In this document: piece by piece, positions 1 through 8,746 of the stretch
Layout of the letters: every line of letters starts with the position of its first letter
How positions within the stretch are numbered: position 1 is the stretch's first letter
Source of the DNA: Thermoplasmata archaeon
GTDB lineage: Archaea; Thermoplasmatota; Thermoplasmata; Methanomassiliicoccales; Methanomethylophilaceae
Direction: 5' to 3'
Assembly: GCA_015063285.1 (NCBI GenBank)
Contig: SUST01000001.1
Coordinates: 186,001 to 250,000, forward strand
DNA: 64,000 bases
The notes under the pieces: model-generated
Database searches by the model: none
Seen by the model: only the letters and a program-made list of their open reading frames with translations
What the model was told of the DNA's origin: nothing
Made by a program: the position numbers and the translations under genes

Positions 1-1028
1 CTCCTTTCCAGATATCCTTCGAAAGTGTCCATCGAATCCTCCAGAGCCTTGAGGTTGTACAGCATGAAGTAGGTCATGTCGTTCCCGTCGGTCTCCCCGA
101 AGATGTACGACTCCTCATACCTTCCCTTGTGGTCCCTGATGTACCTGGAAAGGGCCAGGTATTCCATTATGCCGTATCCGCTCTTCAGCGTGTACCAATA
201 GAACAGAGAGCGCGCCACACGGCCGTTCCCGTCCTCGAACGGGTGGATGTATGCGATCGCGTAGTGCAGGATCATCCCTTTGACCACGGGATGCAGAGAG
301 TCGTTTCCGTTAATGAACCCGCATAGCTGCTCCACCGAGCACTCGATCTCCTCTTTGGGAATCGGCTGATGGAACACCTCCCCGGTCAGAGAATCCTGCA
401 CGACCACATCGTCGTTGTCGCGGAAGGTACCCATGTACCTCCCATCCATGGTCCCGTCGGCCACTATCCTGTGGATGTCCTTGATCAATTGAGGGGTCAA
501 AGGCTGATCCGTATGGTCCTTGATGTACAGCATGGCCCTGTAGTTGTTGACTATCATCCTTTCGGACCTGTCCTTCGGACGGATGTTGTGACACAGCATC
601 TCTATGGCCTTCTTAGTAGTGGTCACGGCACCCTCCGCCTGACTGGAGGCTATCGATTCCTCCATCAGTGTCCTAGCTGGATGGTACGCTCCACTGTTCA
701 GAACGTCATCACCTTGGGAGAATCCCTTGTTCGCTCTCGCATCGAACATGCGGAGCATCGTCCAGACCCTTTCCGTTATGAAATACCGGTAATGCGTGTT
801 CCCAAATACCAATTCGGAACCACAGTCCCCGCGGACGAGCTTCATCCTCGCCCATACGACATCGGGATCGAATCTTCCCGTGTCCCTGTTGCGAACCTCC
901 GACCAGTGGAGATATCTCTCGTTGAAATCCTTAGCGTATTCCCTGACCTCGTCTGAAAGTATGTCTTTAGAGCTCTGCCCATCGGACATCATCGCCTCGA
1001 TATCCGGAGGATTCCTTAGAATGCGCAT
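1..1028 (-). CDS. Fic family protein (AMP transferase-like), partial
   Basis: Reads leftwards off the window edge, so the C-terminus is missing. About 342 residues are visible. The Fic catalytic loop HPFEDGNGRVAR lies near residues 262-273, with the catalytic His and the GNGR anion-binding turn intact. A likely inhibitory motif, S-S-Q-A-E-G (S/TxxxEG), sits near residues 128-133, upstream of the Fic core, which is the arrangement of self-inhibited class II Fic enzymes. Family members usually transfer AMP to a target protein; the target here cannot be seen. The ATG at 1028 is preceded by a TATA-like TATTAATAC on the minus strand at about 1048-1056, suggesting a leaderless transcript, and by inverted repeats that could be an operator. 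No antitoxin-like partner is visible; the missing left side could hold one. Confidence 0.85.
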   Translation of the reverse strand, partial: MRILRNPPDIEAMMSDGQSSKDILSDEVREYAKDFNERYLHWSEVRNRDTGRFDPDVVWARMKLVRGDCGSELVFGNTHYRYFITERVWTMLRMFDARANKGFSQGDDVLNSGAYHPARTLMEESIASSQAEGAVTTTKKAIEMLCHNIRPKDRSERMIVNNYRAMLYIKDHTDQPLTPQLIKDIHRIVADGTMDGRYMGTFRDNDDVVVQDSLTGEVFHQPIPKEEIECSVEQLCGFINGNDSLHPVVKGMILHYAIAYIHPFEDGNGRVARSLFYWYTLKSGYGIMEYLALSRYIRDHKGRYEESYIFGETDGNDMTYFMLYNLKALEDSMDTFEGYLER

Positions 1029-1056
1029 GACATAAAGATTGATGATGAGTATTAAT

Positions 1057-1116
1057 ACCCTACCAATTAAGTACTGTTTTGGTAGGGTTATCAGTTTATA
1101 CAATACCAAATTGGTA
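1057..1116. promoter_or_regulatory. Inverted repeats upstream of fic
   Basis: Two palindromic elements occupy the AT-rich gap between fic and the next gene. ACCCTACCAA (1057-1066) is repeated in reverse complement at 1079-1088 with a 12-base spacer, and TACCAAATTGGTA (1104-1116) is a perfect palindrome. A further TTGGTAG follows at about 1122. They sit directly upstream of the TATA-like box of fic, where a repressor would block transcription. The half-site CCTACCAATT also occurs in the metA/metY intergenic region at 26635. Confidence 0.5.
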
Positions 1117-1151
1117 GTATATTGGTAGTGTAATATCACTGATTATGAGGA

Positions 1152-2321
1152 TCAGCTCAGGATGTACCTCGCCGAACGCGTACTGCCTTCGGCCTTCTCG
1201 ATCCTTCCGTCCTTCCTCATGTTCTGCAGGAGATTGGTGGCCTTCACAGAAAGCTGTTCATCGGTCAGACCCTTCCTGTCCCTGAACCTCAGCATATCGA
1301 CCACATCCCCGCGGGTCACGGAACCGTTCTCTTTCAGCAGCTCCATTACGGCGTCGTAATCGGACCCTTTGCTGAAACGGGACGACGGATCCTGATAGTC
1401 CAGATTGATACAGGGCACGCCGTCGTATACTGTGACCAGTCCCCTCGATATGAGGGATTCCATTCTCTTGTCAGACAGATACCTACCGGAATCCAGCCTG
1501 TCCAGGTCCAGTATGTCCTGTATCTCCATGTCCCTGCGGATGTCCAAGGCCCTTGCCAGAGCGCCCTCCCTCCTTCCGGGGAACGTCACCGACACAGAAT
1601 CGTCGGTTATGGAGAATCTGGGCAGCGGGAAGTGCTTGTGTATCTGAGAGAGATAGAAATTACGGATGCCCGCACCGGAATTGGATACAAGACCGATCTC
1701 GGTCATCGCCTTGATGAGGAAAGAGTTCCTGGAGGCCATAGTCTGATTCTGGCCCTTGACGAAGGATTCCGGCTCCACGTCGGGGAAGGATCCCTTGCTG
1801 TACACCGTGACGGACTCGTTCTCCCTCTCGATAACGTCGATGGTCCCGCCCATGGTGTAGTCCTGATGCTGCAGGGCGTTGAATATCGCCTCCGTGAGCG
1901 AAGCGACACGGTATGTGCTCATGAAAACAGGCCCGCTCCCCTCGTCTATCTTTACGGTGGAATTGCTGATGATCGAGGCCAGTTTCCTTGCCGCCAAAAC
2001 CATAGAGCCAGTGAAGGTACGCGAGTCGGCCACGGACCCGTCTATGTCCAGCAGCCTCCACCTCATGCAGACCGTCGACGGGAGCACCTTCTCGGAAGCC
2101 TTCCCCAACAGGATCATGGCGGCGACGGTGACCTTCCCCCTCTTCAAAACGCCGACGTATGACAGGAACTCCTGGTCGTCCATTGCGGACACCTCCTCCC
2201 TGTGCTCAGGATGCTCCGACATATAGGTCGCCCTGACCGCCCTCATGGCCTCGGGGTCCAAGCTGCGGATGTCCGCTTCCTGGACCACGTTCCCCGTCCA
2301 ATCGTCGTATACGCTCTTCAC
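1152..2321 (-). CDS. RecG-like/Schlafen-AlbA family ATP-binding regulator lacking its N-terminal domain
   Basis: A 389-residue protein that matches the second half of the widespread 'putative DNA-binding domain / ATP-dependent helicase RecG-related' family. It has the region ending in SLTEAIFNALQHQDY, which corresponds to the usual REAlxNAlxHRDY of the GHKL-like domain, and a C-terminal winged-helix region ending in RKDGRIEKAEGSTRSARY. Full-length relatives begin with an AlbA_2 (Schlafen) domain of about 110 residues; that is absent. The start is a GTG at 2321 and an in-frame TAA lies four codons upstream, so the domain is not hidden further upstream. These proteins are usually regulators. 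The truncation may be a real short form or a decayed gene. It is separate from the neighbouring fic gene, whose promoter region lies just downstream of this gene's stop. Confidence 0.65.
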   Translation of the reverse strand: MKSVYDDWTGNVVQEADIRSLDPEAMRAVRATYMSEHPEHREEVSAMDDQEFLSYVGVLKRGKVTVAAMILLGKASEKVLPSTVCMRWRLLDIDGSVADSRTFTGSMVLAARKLASIISNSTVKIDEGSGPVFMSTYRVASLTEAIFNALQHQDYTMGGTIDVIERENESVTVYSKGSFPDVEPESFVKGQNQTMASRNSFLIKAMTEIGLVSNSGAGIRNFYLSQIHKHFPLPRFSITDDSVSVTFPGRREGALARALDIRRDMEIQDILDLDRLDSGRYLSDKRMESLISRGLVTVYDGVPCINLDYQDPSSRFSKGSDYDAVMELLKENGSVTRGDVVDMLRFRDRKGLTDEQLSVKATNLLQNMRKDGRIEKAEGSTRSARYILS

Positions 2322-2410
2322 GTCATGACGTTAAGAGGTACTCCGTTATAATCTCATTTATTCTCATTATCATTCCCCCATCAGAAGGGATTCCGCCCCA
2401 TCCGCCCTAT

Positions 2411-2424
2411 AACCATTAAATAAG
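2411..2424 (+). promoter_or_regulatory. TATA-like promoter of hdrD
   Basis: AACCATTAAATAAG is an AT-rich archaeal TATA-like element about 65 bases before the ATG at 2485. A purine-rich AGGAA lies just upstream of the start as a ribosome-binding site. Confidence 0.4.
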
Positions 2425-2484
2425 GATACAAGGTCGACTGACCATTACATCCCGGAGCCCCCCGCTCCGAACAGAGGAATAAGA

Positions 2485-3723
2485 ATGCCGGAACTATTTG
2501 GAAAGAAGATCCACAACCTGCCCCACATCGCGCAGGAGCTCACACAGTGCGTACAGTGCGGATACTGTATCGACGTCTGCGAGGCACACGCTCAGACACC
2601 TTGGGACTCCGTCACCCCCAGGGGAAAGATCTACTACATCAAGCAGATCGACCTGATGGGAACCGGAGGAATGGACAAGCTCCTCAACAGGCCCGTCGAG
2701 CTCAGCCCCGAGTTCGTCGACGCCATGTACAAGTGTACTGGATGCGGAAACTGTGAGGTAGTCTGCCACGCCAAGATCCACCTCGTGGAACTTTGGGAGA
2801 CAATGAGGAAATGGATGGTCGATGTCGGAATCGGACCCATGCCCGCCGCAGTCGCGATGGGTAAGAGCATCCACAAGAACCACAACCCCTACAACGAGCC
2901 CGACTCCAAGAGGGACGCATGGTGGCCCGAGGATGTCGAGAGGCACGTACCCGCCAACGTCGTCTTCTTCGCCGGATGTACCGGATCCTATAGGATGCAG
3001 CACATCGCACAGGCCGGAGTTCACGTTCTCGACCGCGCCGGAGTCCAGATGAACTGTCTCGGACCCGACGAGTGGTGCTGTTCCTCCCCTCTCATCAGGA
3101 CAGGAAACGAGAAGGAGTCCACAGACTGTGCCTACCACAACGTCGAGAAGGCCGACGCCATCGGAGCGAAGGACATGGTCATGACCTGCTCCGGATGCTA
3201 CAAGACCGTCTCCTGCGACTTCGGAAGGTTCTACGCCAAGGCAGGACAGAACGTCTACCACTTCTCACAGTACGTCGAGCAGCTCATCAACGACAGGAAG
3301 CTGCCCCTCAACAACGAGTTCAACCACAAGGTCACATACCACGACCCCTGCCACCTCGGAAGGCACTCCGGTGTCTATGACGCTCCCAGGAACGTCATCA
3401 AGAAGATCAAGGGTGTCGAGTTCGTCGAGATGGAGAGGTCCAGGGAGAACTCCAGGTGCTGCGGTGCCGGAGGAGGATACAAGTCCACATACCCCGACTT
3501 CGCCCTCAACATCGGTATCGAGAGGATCCACGACGCCGAGGCAACCGGAGCTGACGTTCTCATCAGCTGCTGTCCCTTCTGTGTCCTGAACCTCACACAG
3601 GCGGCAAAGAAGATCGGTTCCAACATCAAGGTCATGGACCTTTCGCAGGTCCTCCTCGAGGTCACCGCTCCCAAACCCGCCGAGCCCGCTGCAGAGAAAC
3701 CCGCAGCAGAAGCAAAGGCCTGA
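2485..3723 (+). CDS. hdrD: Heterodisulfide reductase subunit D-like protein
   Basis: A 412-residue protein with the HdrD plan. Two N-terminal [4Fe-4S] motifs are visible, CVQCGYCIDVC (Cys 22, 25, 28, 32) and CTGCGNCEVVC (Cys 84, 87, 90, 94). Two cysteine-rich CCG domains follow, with C-S-G-C-Y-K in the first and CCGAGGG plus SCCPFC in the second. These CCG domains hold the noncubane clusters that reduce the CoM-S-S-CoB heterodisulfide at the end of methanogenesis. Methanomassiliicoccales lack HdrE, and HdrD is proposed to take electrons from the Fpo-like complex. The gene stands alone, with its own promoter and a strong terminator, and no hdrE or hdrABC is beside it. The C-terminus carries an unusual Ala/Pro/Glu/Lys-rich tail of about 20 residues. 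A related GlpC- or LdhE-type iron-sulfur oxidoreductase is the alternative. Confidence 0.82.
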   Translation: MPELFGKKIHNLPHIAQELTQCVQCGYCIDVCEAHAQTPWDSVTPRGKIYYIKQIDLMGTGGMDKLLNRPVELSPEFVDAMYKCTGCGNCEVVCHAKIHLVELWETMRKWMVDVGIGPMPAAVAMGKSIHKNHNPYNEPDSKRDAWWPEDVERHVPANVVFFAGCTGSYRMQHIAQAGVHVLDRAGVQMNCLGPDEWCCSSPLIRTGNEKESTDCAYHNVEKADAIGAKDMVMTCSGCYKTVSCDFGRFYAKAGQNVYHFSQYVEQLINDRKLPLNNEFNHKVTYHDPCHLGRHSGVYDAPRNVIKKIKGVEFVEMERSRENSRCCGAGGGYKSTYPDFALNIGIERIHDAEATGADVLISCCPFCVLNLTQAAKKIGSNIKVMDLSQVLLEVTAPKPAEPAAEKPAAEAKA

Positions 3724-3738
3724 AACACGAACAATCAC

Positions 3739-3765
3739 GGGGGCTCCGGCCCCCTCATTTCCTTT
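3739..3765 (+). terminator. hdrD terminator
   Basis: GGGGGC (3739-3744), loop TCCG, GCCCCC (3749-3754), followed by TCATTTCCTTTTT. This is a strong hairpin with a T-rich tail, five bases before the start of the next gene. Confidence 0.75.
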
Positions 3766-3769
3766 TTAC

Positions 3770-6511
3770 ATGACATTCCCCGAACTCTGCCCCGACATCA
3801 TACGCGTCCTGGCCGAGAAGGGGATCAAGGAACCCACGCCGCCCCAGGCGGATTCCATACCGAGGATCATCAGAGGGGAGAACCTCCTCCTGGTCGCACC
3901 CACAGGTATCGGGAAGACCGAGGCCGCAATACTGCCGATTCTGGAGCTAATCATGCGCTCCAAAGGCAAGCCCGGCATCAGATGCATCTACATCACCCCC
4001 CTCAGGGCCCTCAACAGGGACATGCTGAAGAGGATGGAGGATTACGGAAGGGCCTTGGACATAAAGGTGGGCGTGAGACACGGCGACACCACCCAGGCCG
4101 AGAGGAACTACCAGTCGCAGCACCCTCCGGATATCCTCATCACCACCCCCGAGACATTGCAGGTCATGTTCACCGGGAAGAACCTGGTTCAGCACATGAA
4201 GCACGTTGAATGGGTGATCGTGGACGAGATACACGAACTGTCCAACACAGAGAGAGGAGCACAGATGAGCGTCGCCCTCGAGAGACTGGTGCTGCTGGCA
4301 GGGAACTATCAGAGGATAGGATTGTCGGCAACGGTTGGTAACATCGATCACGTCGCCAGATTCCTTGCGGGGAACAACAGGGAGGTGGTCGTGCGCAAGC
4401 ACGACACCCACAGGGACTTCGACATCAAGGTCGAGAGCCCTCCCCCAGAAAACGACCCTACATTGCTGGACAGGCTCCAGAGCGACCCGGACATCCTTGG
4501 TGTTATGAAAAGGGCCAGAGAGATCGTCGACAACGGAAAATCCACACTGTTCTTCGTGAACACCAGGGAGACAGCCGAATGGCTGGCCGCCCGCTACCAT
4601 CTTTGGGACAAGGACATCTCCATCGAGGTCCACCACGGATCCCTCTCCAAGGAGAACAGGATGGAGATGGAGGACAGCTTCAAGAGAGGGGAGGTGAAGT
4701 GCCTGATATGCACATCATCGCTCGAACTGGGAATCGACGTGGGAACAACGGAGATGGTCATCCAGTACAACTCCCCCAGACAGGTCTCCCGCATGATACA
4801 GCGCGCTGGCCGTGCAGGTCACAGGATAGGTGAGACCATCAGGGCCAAGATCATCGCCACCGCACCGGACGAGGTCGCCGAGGCGATGGTCGTCGCGAGA
4901 AGGAGCGACTCCAAGGAGCTGGAGTACTTCGAGGGCAGGGAATCACCGCTGTCCGTCGTGGCCAACCAGCTCATCGCCATGACCATGACCGGGCCCATGG
5001 ACAAGGAGCTAGCCTACAAGGTGATGCACAACGCGTACCCCTTCCGCAACCTGACCTACGGCCAGATGCTCGATGTCTTAGAACAATTGAAGGGCATCAA
5101 GATGGTCTTCGATGACGATACCACCTTCAAGCGCTCCAAGAAGGGAATGAGCTACTTCTACGACAACATCTCCATGATCCCCGACGAGAGGTCCTATCTG
5201 GTCCGCGACATCGGGACGAGAGCGATCATAGGTACATTGGACGAGAGCTTCGTCGCATCCTTCGCGGAGGAGTTCGCCATGTTCATCGCCAAGGGAAGGA
5301 CGTGGCGCATAGTCGAGATGAGGGAGGACGAGATCCTCGTCGAGGAGGCGAGGGAGGTGGGAGCGGTACCCAATTGGGTCGGTTCCGACATACCCGTCCC
5401 CTTCGAGATCGCCATGGAGGTAGGACGCATGAGAAGGCTCAGGAACTTCTCCGACTACCCCGGCGACGAAGGATGTGCCAGAGTATTGAAAGAGTACTTC
5501 GCGGGACAGGACGAGAAGTCCAAGATGCCCACCGATAAACTGGTCACCGTGGAGATCGCCGACAGGATGGCGATCATCAATTGCTGCTTCGGCAGCAAGG
5601 TCAACGAGACCCTCGGGAAGATTTACTCCGCCCTGCTCACCGCACGTCTCGGGGAGTCCATCGGTGTCACCGCGGACCCCTACAGGATCATCCTGGAGCT
5701 CCCCAGGCATGTCGACAGGGATACGATGATGAACACCATCCGCTCGGTAAAACCGGGAACCGTCGAGGCATTGTCGAGGATGACAATCCTTAACTCCTCC
5801 TTCCTGAGATGGAGGTTCGTCTTCGTCGCCAAGAAGTTCGGCATCATCGAGAAGGAGGCGGACCACCGCTTCATGAACTTCTCCAGGCTGTTTGACCTGC
5901 ACAAGGACACCCCAGCCTACCAGGAGGCGATAAACAAGGTCCTGTGGGAGGATCTGGACATCCCCAACACCGAGAAGGTCGTCTCCATGATCGCCAACGG
6001 TGAGATACAGCTGGAGACCGACAGGATATCGAAGATCGGCCTGGAAGGCATCACCAGGTCCAAGGAGCTGATGCAGCCGGTCCGCGCGGACCATTCGATC
6101 CTCATGGCCCTGAAGAAGAGGCTGGAGGACGAGATCCTGTTCGCATCCTGCATGCACTGCGGCTCTCAGTCCAGATTCAGAGTGGGCGATGCGCCCAAGA
6201 AATTCAAGTGCCCCCAGTGCGGCGGAGTCATGATCGCCGTCCTGAAGAACTACGAGAGAGACACGGTGAAGCTGCTGAAGGAGCCCGCCCTTTCCAAGCA
6301 GGAGAAGCAGGACCTTCAGAAGATGGGAAAGAACGCCAACCTTGTGTTCGAGCAGGGCCAAAGGGCCGTCATCGTGCTTGCAGGAAGGGGGATAGGCCCA
6401 GATACTGCAGCCAGGATACTCCGCACGCTCCATTCCGACGAGGACGAATTCCTGAGGGACATCATGAACGCGGAGATACTGTTTGCCAAGAACAAGAGAT
6501 TCTGGGATTGA
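3770..6511 (+). CDS. Lhr-type (Ski2-like) DEAD/DEAH helicase with C-terminal zinc ribbon
   Basis: A 913-residue superfamily 2 helicase. The Walker A motif APTGIGKTE is near residue 45, DEIHEL (motif II) near 152, SATVGN (motif III) near 185, and the QRAGRAGHR motif VI near 343. Residues beyond about 420 form a long winged-helix and Lhr-core region. Near residues 788-815 two Cys pairs, CMHCG and CPQCG, form a zinc ribbon. Lhr-family helicases unwind DNA or RNA-DNA hybrids with 3'-5' polarity and act in repair. The start ATG follows the hdrD terminator almost directly, so the gene probably has its own promoter overlapping that region. A second, larger Lhr-like gene lies at the right edge. Confidence 0.85.
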   Translation: MTFPELCPDIIRVLAEKGIKEPTPPQADSIPRIIRGENLLLVAPTGIGKTEAAILPILELIMRSKGKPGIRCIYITPLRALNRDMLKRMEDYGRALDIKVGVRHGDTTQAERNYQSQHPPDILITTPETLQVMFTGKNLVQHMKHVEWVIVDEIHELSNTERGAQMSVALERLVLLAGNYQRIGLSATVGNIDHVARFLAGNNREVVVRKHDTHRDFDIKVESPPPENDPTLLDRLQSDPDILGVMKRAREIVDNGKSTLFFVNTRETAEWLAARYHLWDKDISIEVHHGSLSKENRMEMEDSFKRGEVKCLICTSSLELGIDVGTTEMVIQYNSPRQVSRMIQRAGRAGHRIGETIRAKIIATAPDEVAEAMVVARRSDSKELEYFEGRESPLSVVANQLIAMTMTGPMDKELAYKVMHNAYPFRNLTYGQMLDVLEQLKGIKMVFDDDTTFKRSKKGMSYFYDNISMIPDERSYLVRDIGTRAIIGTLDESFVASFAEEFAMFIAKGRTWRIVEMREDEILVEEAREVGAVPNWVGSDIPVPFEIAMEVGRMRRLRNFSDYPGDEGCARVLKEYFAGQDEKSKMPTDKLVTVEIADRMAIINCCFGSKVNETLGKIYSALLTARLGESIGVTADPYRIILELPRHVDRDTMMNTIRSVKPGTVEALSRMTILNSSFLRWRFVFVAKKFGIIEKEADHRFMNFSRLFDLHKDTPAYQEAINKVLWEDLDIPNTEKVVSMIANGEIQLETDRISKIGLEGITRSKELMQPVRADHSILMALKKRLEDEILFASCMHCGSQSRFRVGDAPKKFKCPQCGGVMIAVLKNYERDTVKLLKEPALSKQEKQDLQKMGKNANLVFEQGQRAVIVLAGRGIGPDTAARILRTLHSDEDEFLRDIMNAEILFAKNKRFWD

Positions 6512-6615
6512 CCCGTCATCCATTCAGTAGGATCTACTGGACGCCCGTCTTGTTACTCCCCGTTTGGAATGGACCGAGTAATGATCATCGAATGATCCGA
6601 AAACAACACTAAAAT

Positions 6616-6636
6616 GAGCAGGCGGTGCCTGCTCAT
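6616..6636. terminator. Hairpin between helicase and small gene
   Basis: TGAGCAGG, loop CGGTG, CCTGCTCA: an 8-bp perfect stem, 104 bases after the helicase stop. It is followed on the plus strand by TATTTCCCTT. It could end the helicase transcript or the leftward small gene at 6725. Confidence 0.5.
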
Positions 6637-6724
6637 ATTTCCCTTAGCCGCTCACCCGAAAACCTTCCAGGAGAAAGACTCCGCTGGGCCTTCGATCCGG
6701 AACGGACGTGCAATCCTCAAAGGG

Positions 6725-6871
6725 TCACTGCTTGCCCTTTTTCAGACTCTTGATGGCTTTGAAAGCGCCATCGAGGTCTATGGTGAGGCCTTCCTGTTCC
6801 TCCCCGAACTCGTCGCGCATTACGCCATCGTCTTCTACCTCGTGCTTCTTGAGGAATTCTCTAAGCCCCAT
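6725..6871 (-). CDS. Small acidic protein, 48 residues
   Basis: A 48-residue frame starting MGLREFLKKHEVEDDGVM and ending LKKGKQ, closed by TGA. The start is supported by a GGTGA ribosome-binding site four bases before the ATG, the same site used by other genes here. The middle is acidic and glutamate-rich and the end is basic. I do not recognise a family, and no cysteine or membrane segment is present. It lies downstream of the repeat array and in the same direction as the cyclophilin-like gene. The coding call rests on the ribosome site and an uninterrupted frame. Confidence 0.5.
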   Translation of the reverse strand: MGLREFLKKHEVEDDGVMRDEFGEEQEGLTIDLDGAFKAIKSLKKGKQ

Positions 6872-6947
6872 CTTGTCACCATTCAATCATCTGCGTTCAT
6901 AGTACATAAAGGGTAGACCGGTGATGTCGGAACAAATGTCAAACGAC

Positions 6948-6964
6948 TGACGGGTTTCCCGTCA
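6948..6964. terminator. Hairpin upstream of the small gene
   Basis: TGACGGG, loop TTT, CCCGTCA: a 7-bp stem in the gap between the AGGCAA array and the small gene. Its role is unknown; it may end leftward transcription. Confidence 0.3.
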
Positions 6965-7089
6965 CAGCGCCAGTCCCTGTCGATGACCTGAAGCCCTGAT
7001 GGGATTCGGTGAAAAGTACGGTGTGAAATGAATCGATCCTATTTTCAGCCTTCTTCATTTATTGCCTTTGTTTGACTGAGATTTTTATC

Positions 7090-7207
7090 AGGCAATTTAT
7101 CAGGCAAAAGGCTGTATTAAGGCAATTATAAGGCAATTTTCTGTTTATAAGGCAATATTTTTGTCCTATAAGGCAAGTTTATCAGGCAAAGTGCAGCATT
7201 GAGGCAA
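7090..7207. repeat. Array of eight AGGCAA direct repeats in AT-rich DNA
   Basis: AGGCAA occurs on the plus strand at 7090, 7102, 7120, 7131, 7150, 7171, 7184 and 7202, mostly as TATAAGGCAATTT or TATCAGGCAA. One inverted copy (TTGCCT) lies at 7062. Spacings are 11-21 bases. The stretch 6872-7232 contains no gene I can support. The array lies 3' of the cyclophilin-like gene. It resembles a cluster of protein-binding iterons, but the binding protein is unknown. Confidence 0.75.
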
Positions 7208-7232
7208 TTTGAATCCTCAAACAAAATGAATC

Positions 7233-7715
7233 TCAGCTCTTCTCCAAAGTGAAAACAACAGTCACGTTCGGCTTGTCCAGCATCGCTGTGATCTCCGATT
7301 CCGACATTCCCGATATCTTCCCCAGCCTGGTGTAATCGTAAGCGTTGTCTTCGAAGAAGATGCTGATCTGGACTCCTCTGTAAAGAACAATGTCCCCGGA
7401 ACTGGTCTGTATCCACGAATCGTTCTTAACTACAGACTTCGGCATGCTGCCGGTCTGCTCGAAACCCCCGTAGCGTTCCATGCTGACCGTCATCTTATCC
7501 TTCGCAAGGACCTTGATGGCATCCACCGACGGATTGTCCTCCCAGACCACATCCACCTTCTTTCCGTCTATCGTGAGAATCAGATCCATGTCATCGACCC
7601 CGGGATCCACAGGAGAGGGCTCATCACCCTGCCCGCCATTGATTGCGAAGTAGACGCCTATGCCCGCGGCCAATACGACTGCTAAAACGGCTACCACCAT
7701 GACGGTCCTGTTCAT
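7233..7715 (-). CDS. Membrane-anchored cyclophilin-like domain protein
   Basis: About 160 residues from the ATG at 7715. An N-terminal hydrophobic segment (MNRTVMVVAVLAVVLAAGIG) acts as a signal anchor, followed by a short Gly/Pro/Asp linker. The remainder matches the small cyclophilin-like fold: LTIDGKKVDVVWEDNP, then a GDIVLYRG strand, the YDYTRLGKI motif and a final VTVVFTLEK strand. In bacteria this domain often replaces or accompanies flavodoxin-like redox proteins; its activity is unknown. I chose 7715 rather than an upstream start because the segment before it is polar and not signal-like. It is probably exposed outside the membrane. Confidence 0.65.
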   Translation of the reverse strand: MNRTVMVVAVLAVVLAAGIGVYFAINGGQGDEPSPVDPGVDDMDLILTIDGKKVDVVWEDNPSVDAIKVLAKDKMTVSMERYGGFEQTGSMPKSVVKNDSWIQTSSGDIVLYRGVQISIFFEDNAYDYTRLGKISGMSESEITAMLDKPNVTVVFTLEKS

Positions 7716-7815
7716 GATTATTCGAAGTTGTTTAGATATAAAGCCGTTGAGATTGGAATTTCCAAAGACTGATGGCCCATCCGATGCCTCCGGCCTCATT
7801 CCTTTTCCGAATCCA

Positions 7816-8721
7816 TCAGCTGTTCCCGTCTTCAATTTTCCCAATCCACCCTATCAACTCCTCCAGGACCTCACGGCTCTCCGGCAGATCGGGCTTCAGG
7901 GAAGGGAACGCGTGGTCCAGCTCTTTGTTGCCCCTGTAGAAAAGATACTTGCATGGATGTTCCGCCTTGCGCAGGGCCGCCTCATAGCACTCGGTGTAAT
8001 TCTTGAGGAAATCCTTGTCGCTGCTGACCAGGAACATCGGGGGCAGGTGACCCATCACCTCGAGGCACTCCGGATCCATGAGCTGCTTGAAGGACGGATC
8101 CTTCCTCTTCTCCCCATAGAGGGTCTTGGCATAGGCAAAGCTGAGCATGTCCCTCTTGAAGGTGTAGAACATTCCGCTGAAACAGGCAAGGGAAGATACG
8201 TGAAGGGATGGTTCCTTCAATCCCAGGGCCTCCCTCAGAACCGGGGAACCCAATGAGGCAACGGCATACACGGCCAAGAAGCAACCGGCGCTCTCCGATA
8301 CCACCGCCACGCGATTGGGGTCGCCGCCGTACTCCTCGAGATGTTCGGAAACGAAGGTGAATGCCGCAAAGACATCTCCTATCTCCGAGAATGCATCCGC
8401 CTCCGATAACAACCTGTACTCCGGATTGAAGACAAGGAATCCTTTCGAGACAAGGTTCTCGCTGATTGTCCGTGTTAGCTTCCGTGTACCGACTACGAGC
8501 CCGCCTCCGTGTATCACGACGACGACGGGAAGGGGGACAGGGCCGCGGTCCTTGGGACGGAAGATGTCCACTCCCAACGGAGCGCCGCCTGCGCCCTGAA
8601 ATGTTTCATCCAAAAACTCTTCAACGCCATCAGGGGTCCGGTGGCCCGCCTCGGATCTGGCTTCCCAGTCCCGGCATTTGCCATCCATTCCCCTGGTGAC
8701 GAGTTTTAATAACAGACCCAT
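7816..8721 (-). CDS. Alpha/beta-hydrolase, HSL-type esterase
   Basis: A 301-residue hydrolase. The HGGG oxyanion motif (VIHGGGLVVG) appears near residue 70. The nucleophile elbow VSESAG, near residue 142, stands in for the usual GDSAG. A late Asp (SSDKDF) and His (ELDHAFP) complete a credible Ser-Asp-His triad. This is the hormone-sensitive lipase group, which cleaves short acyl esters; the substrate is unknown. No signal peptide is visible, so it is likely cytoplasmic. It lies just downstream of the phasin-like gene on the same strand, 25 bases apart, and could be cotranscribed with the ligase cluster, which would fit a role in releasing stored acyl compounds. That link is inference. Confidence 0.8.
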   Translation of the reverse strand: MGLLLKLVTRGMDGKCRDWEARSEAGHRTPDGVEEFLDETFQGAGGAPLGVDIFRPKDRGPVPLPVVVVIHGGGLVVGTRKLTRTISENLVSKGFLVFNPEYRLLSEADAFSEIGDVFAAFTFVSEHLEEYGGDPNRVAVVSESAGCFLAVYAVASLGSPVLREALGLKEPSLHVSSLACFSGMFYTFKRDMLSFAYAKTLYGEKRKDPSFKQLMDPECLEVMGHLPPMFLVSSDKDFLKNYTECYEAALRKAEHPCKYLFYRGNKELDHAFPSLKPDLPESREVLEELIGWIGKIEDGNS

Positions 8722-8746
8722 GGGTCAGTTTCTGAAATCCGTTTCT

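Noticed and set aside
5078-6523. A 481-codon minus-strand open frame opposite the Lhr-type helicase
   Set aside because: Antisense mirror frame of a real gene with no recognisable motif or ribosome site. The same applies to long frames at 42296-43369 and 44559-45932, opposite gyrA and gyrB.
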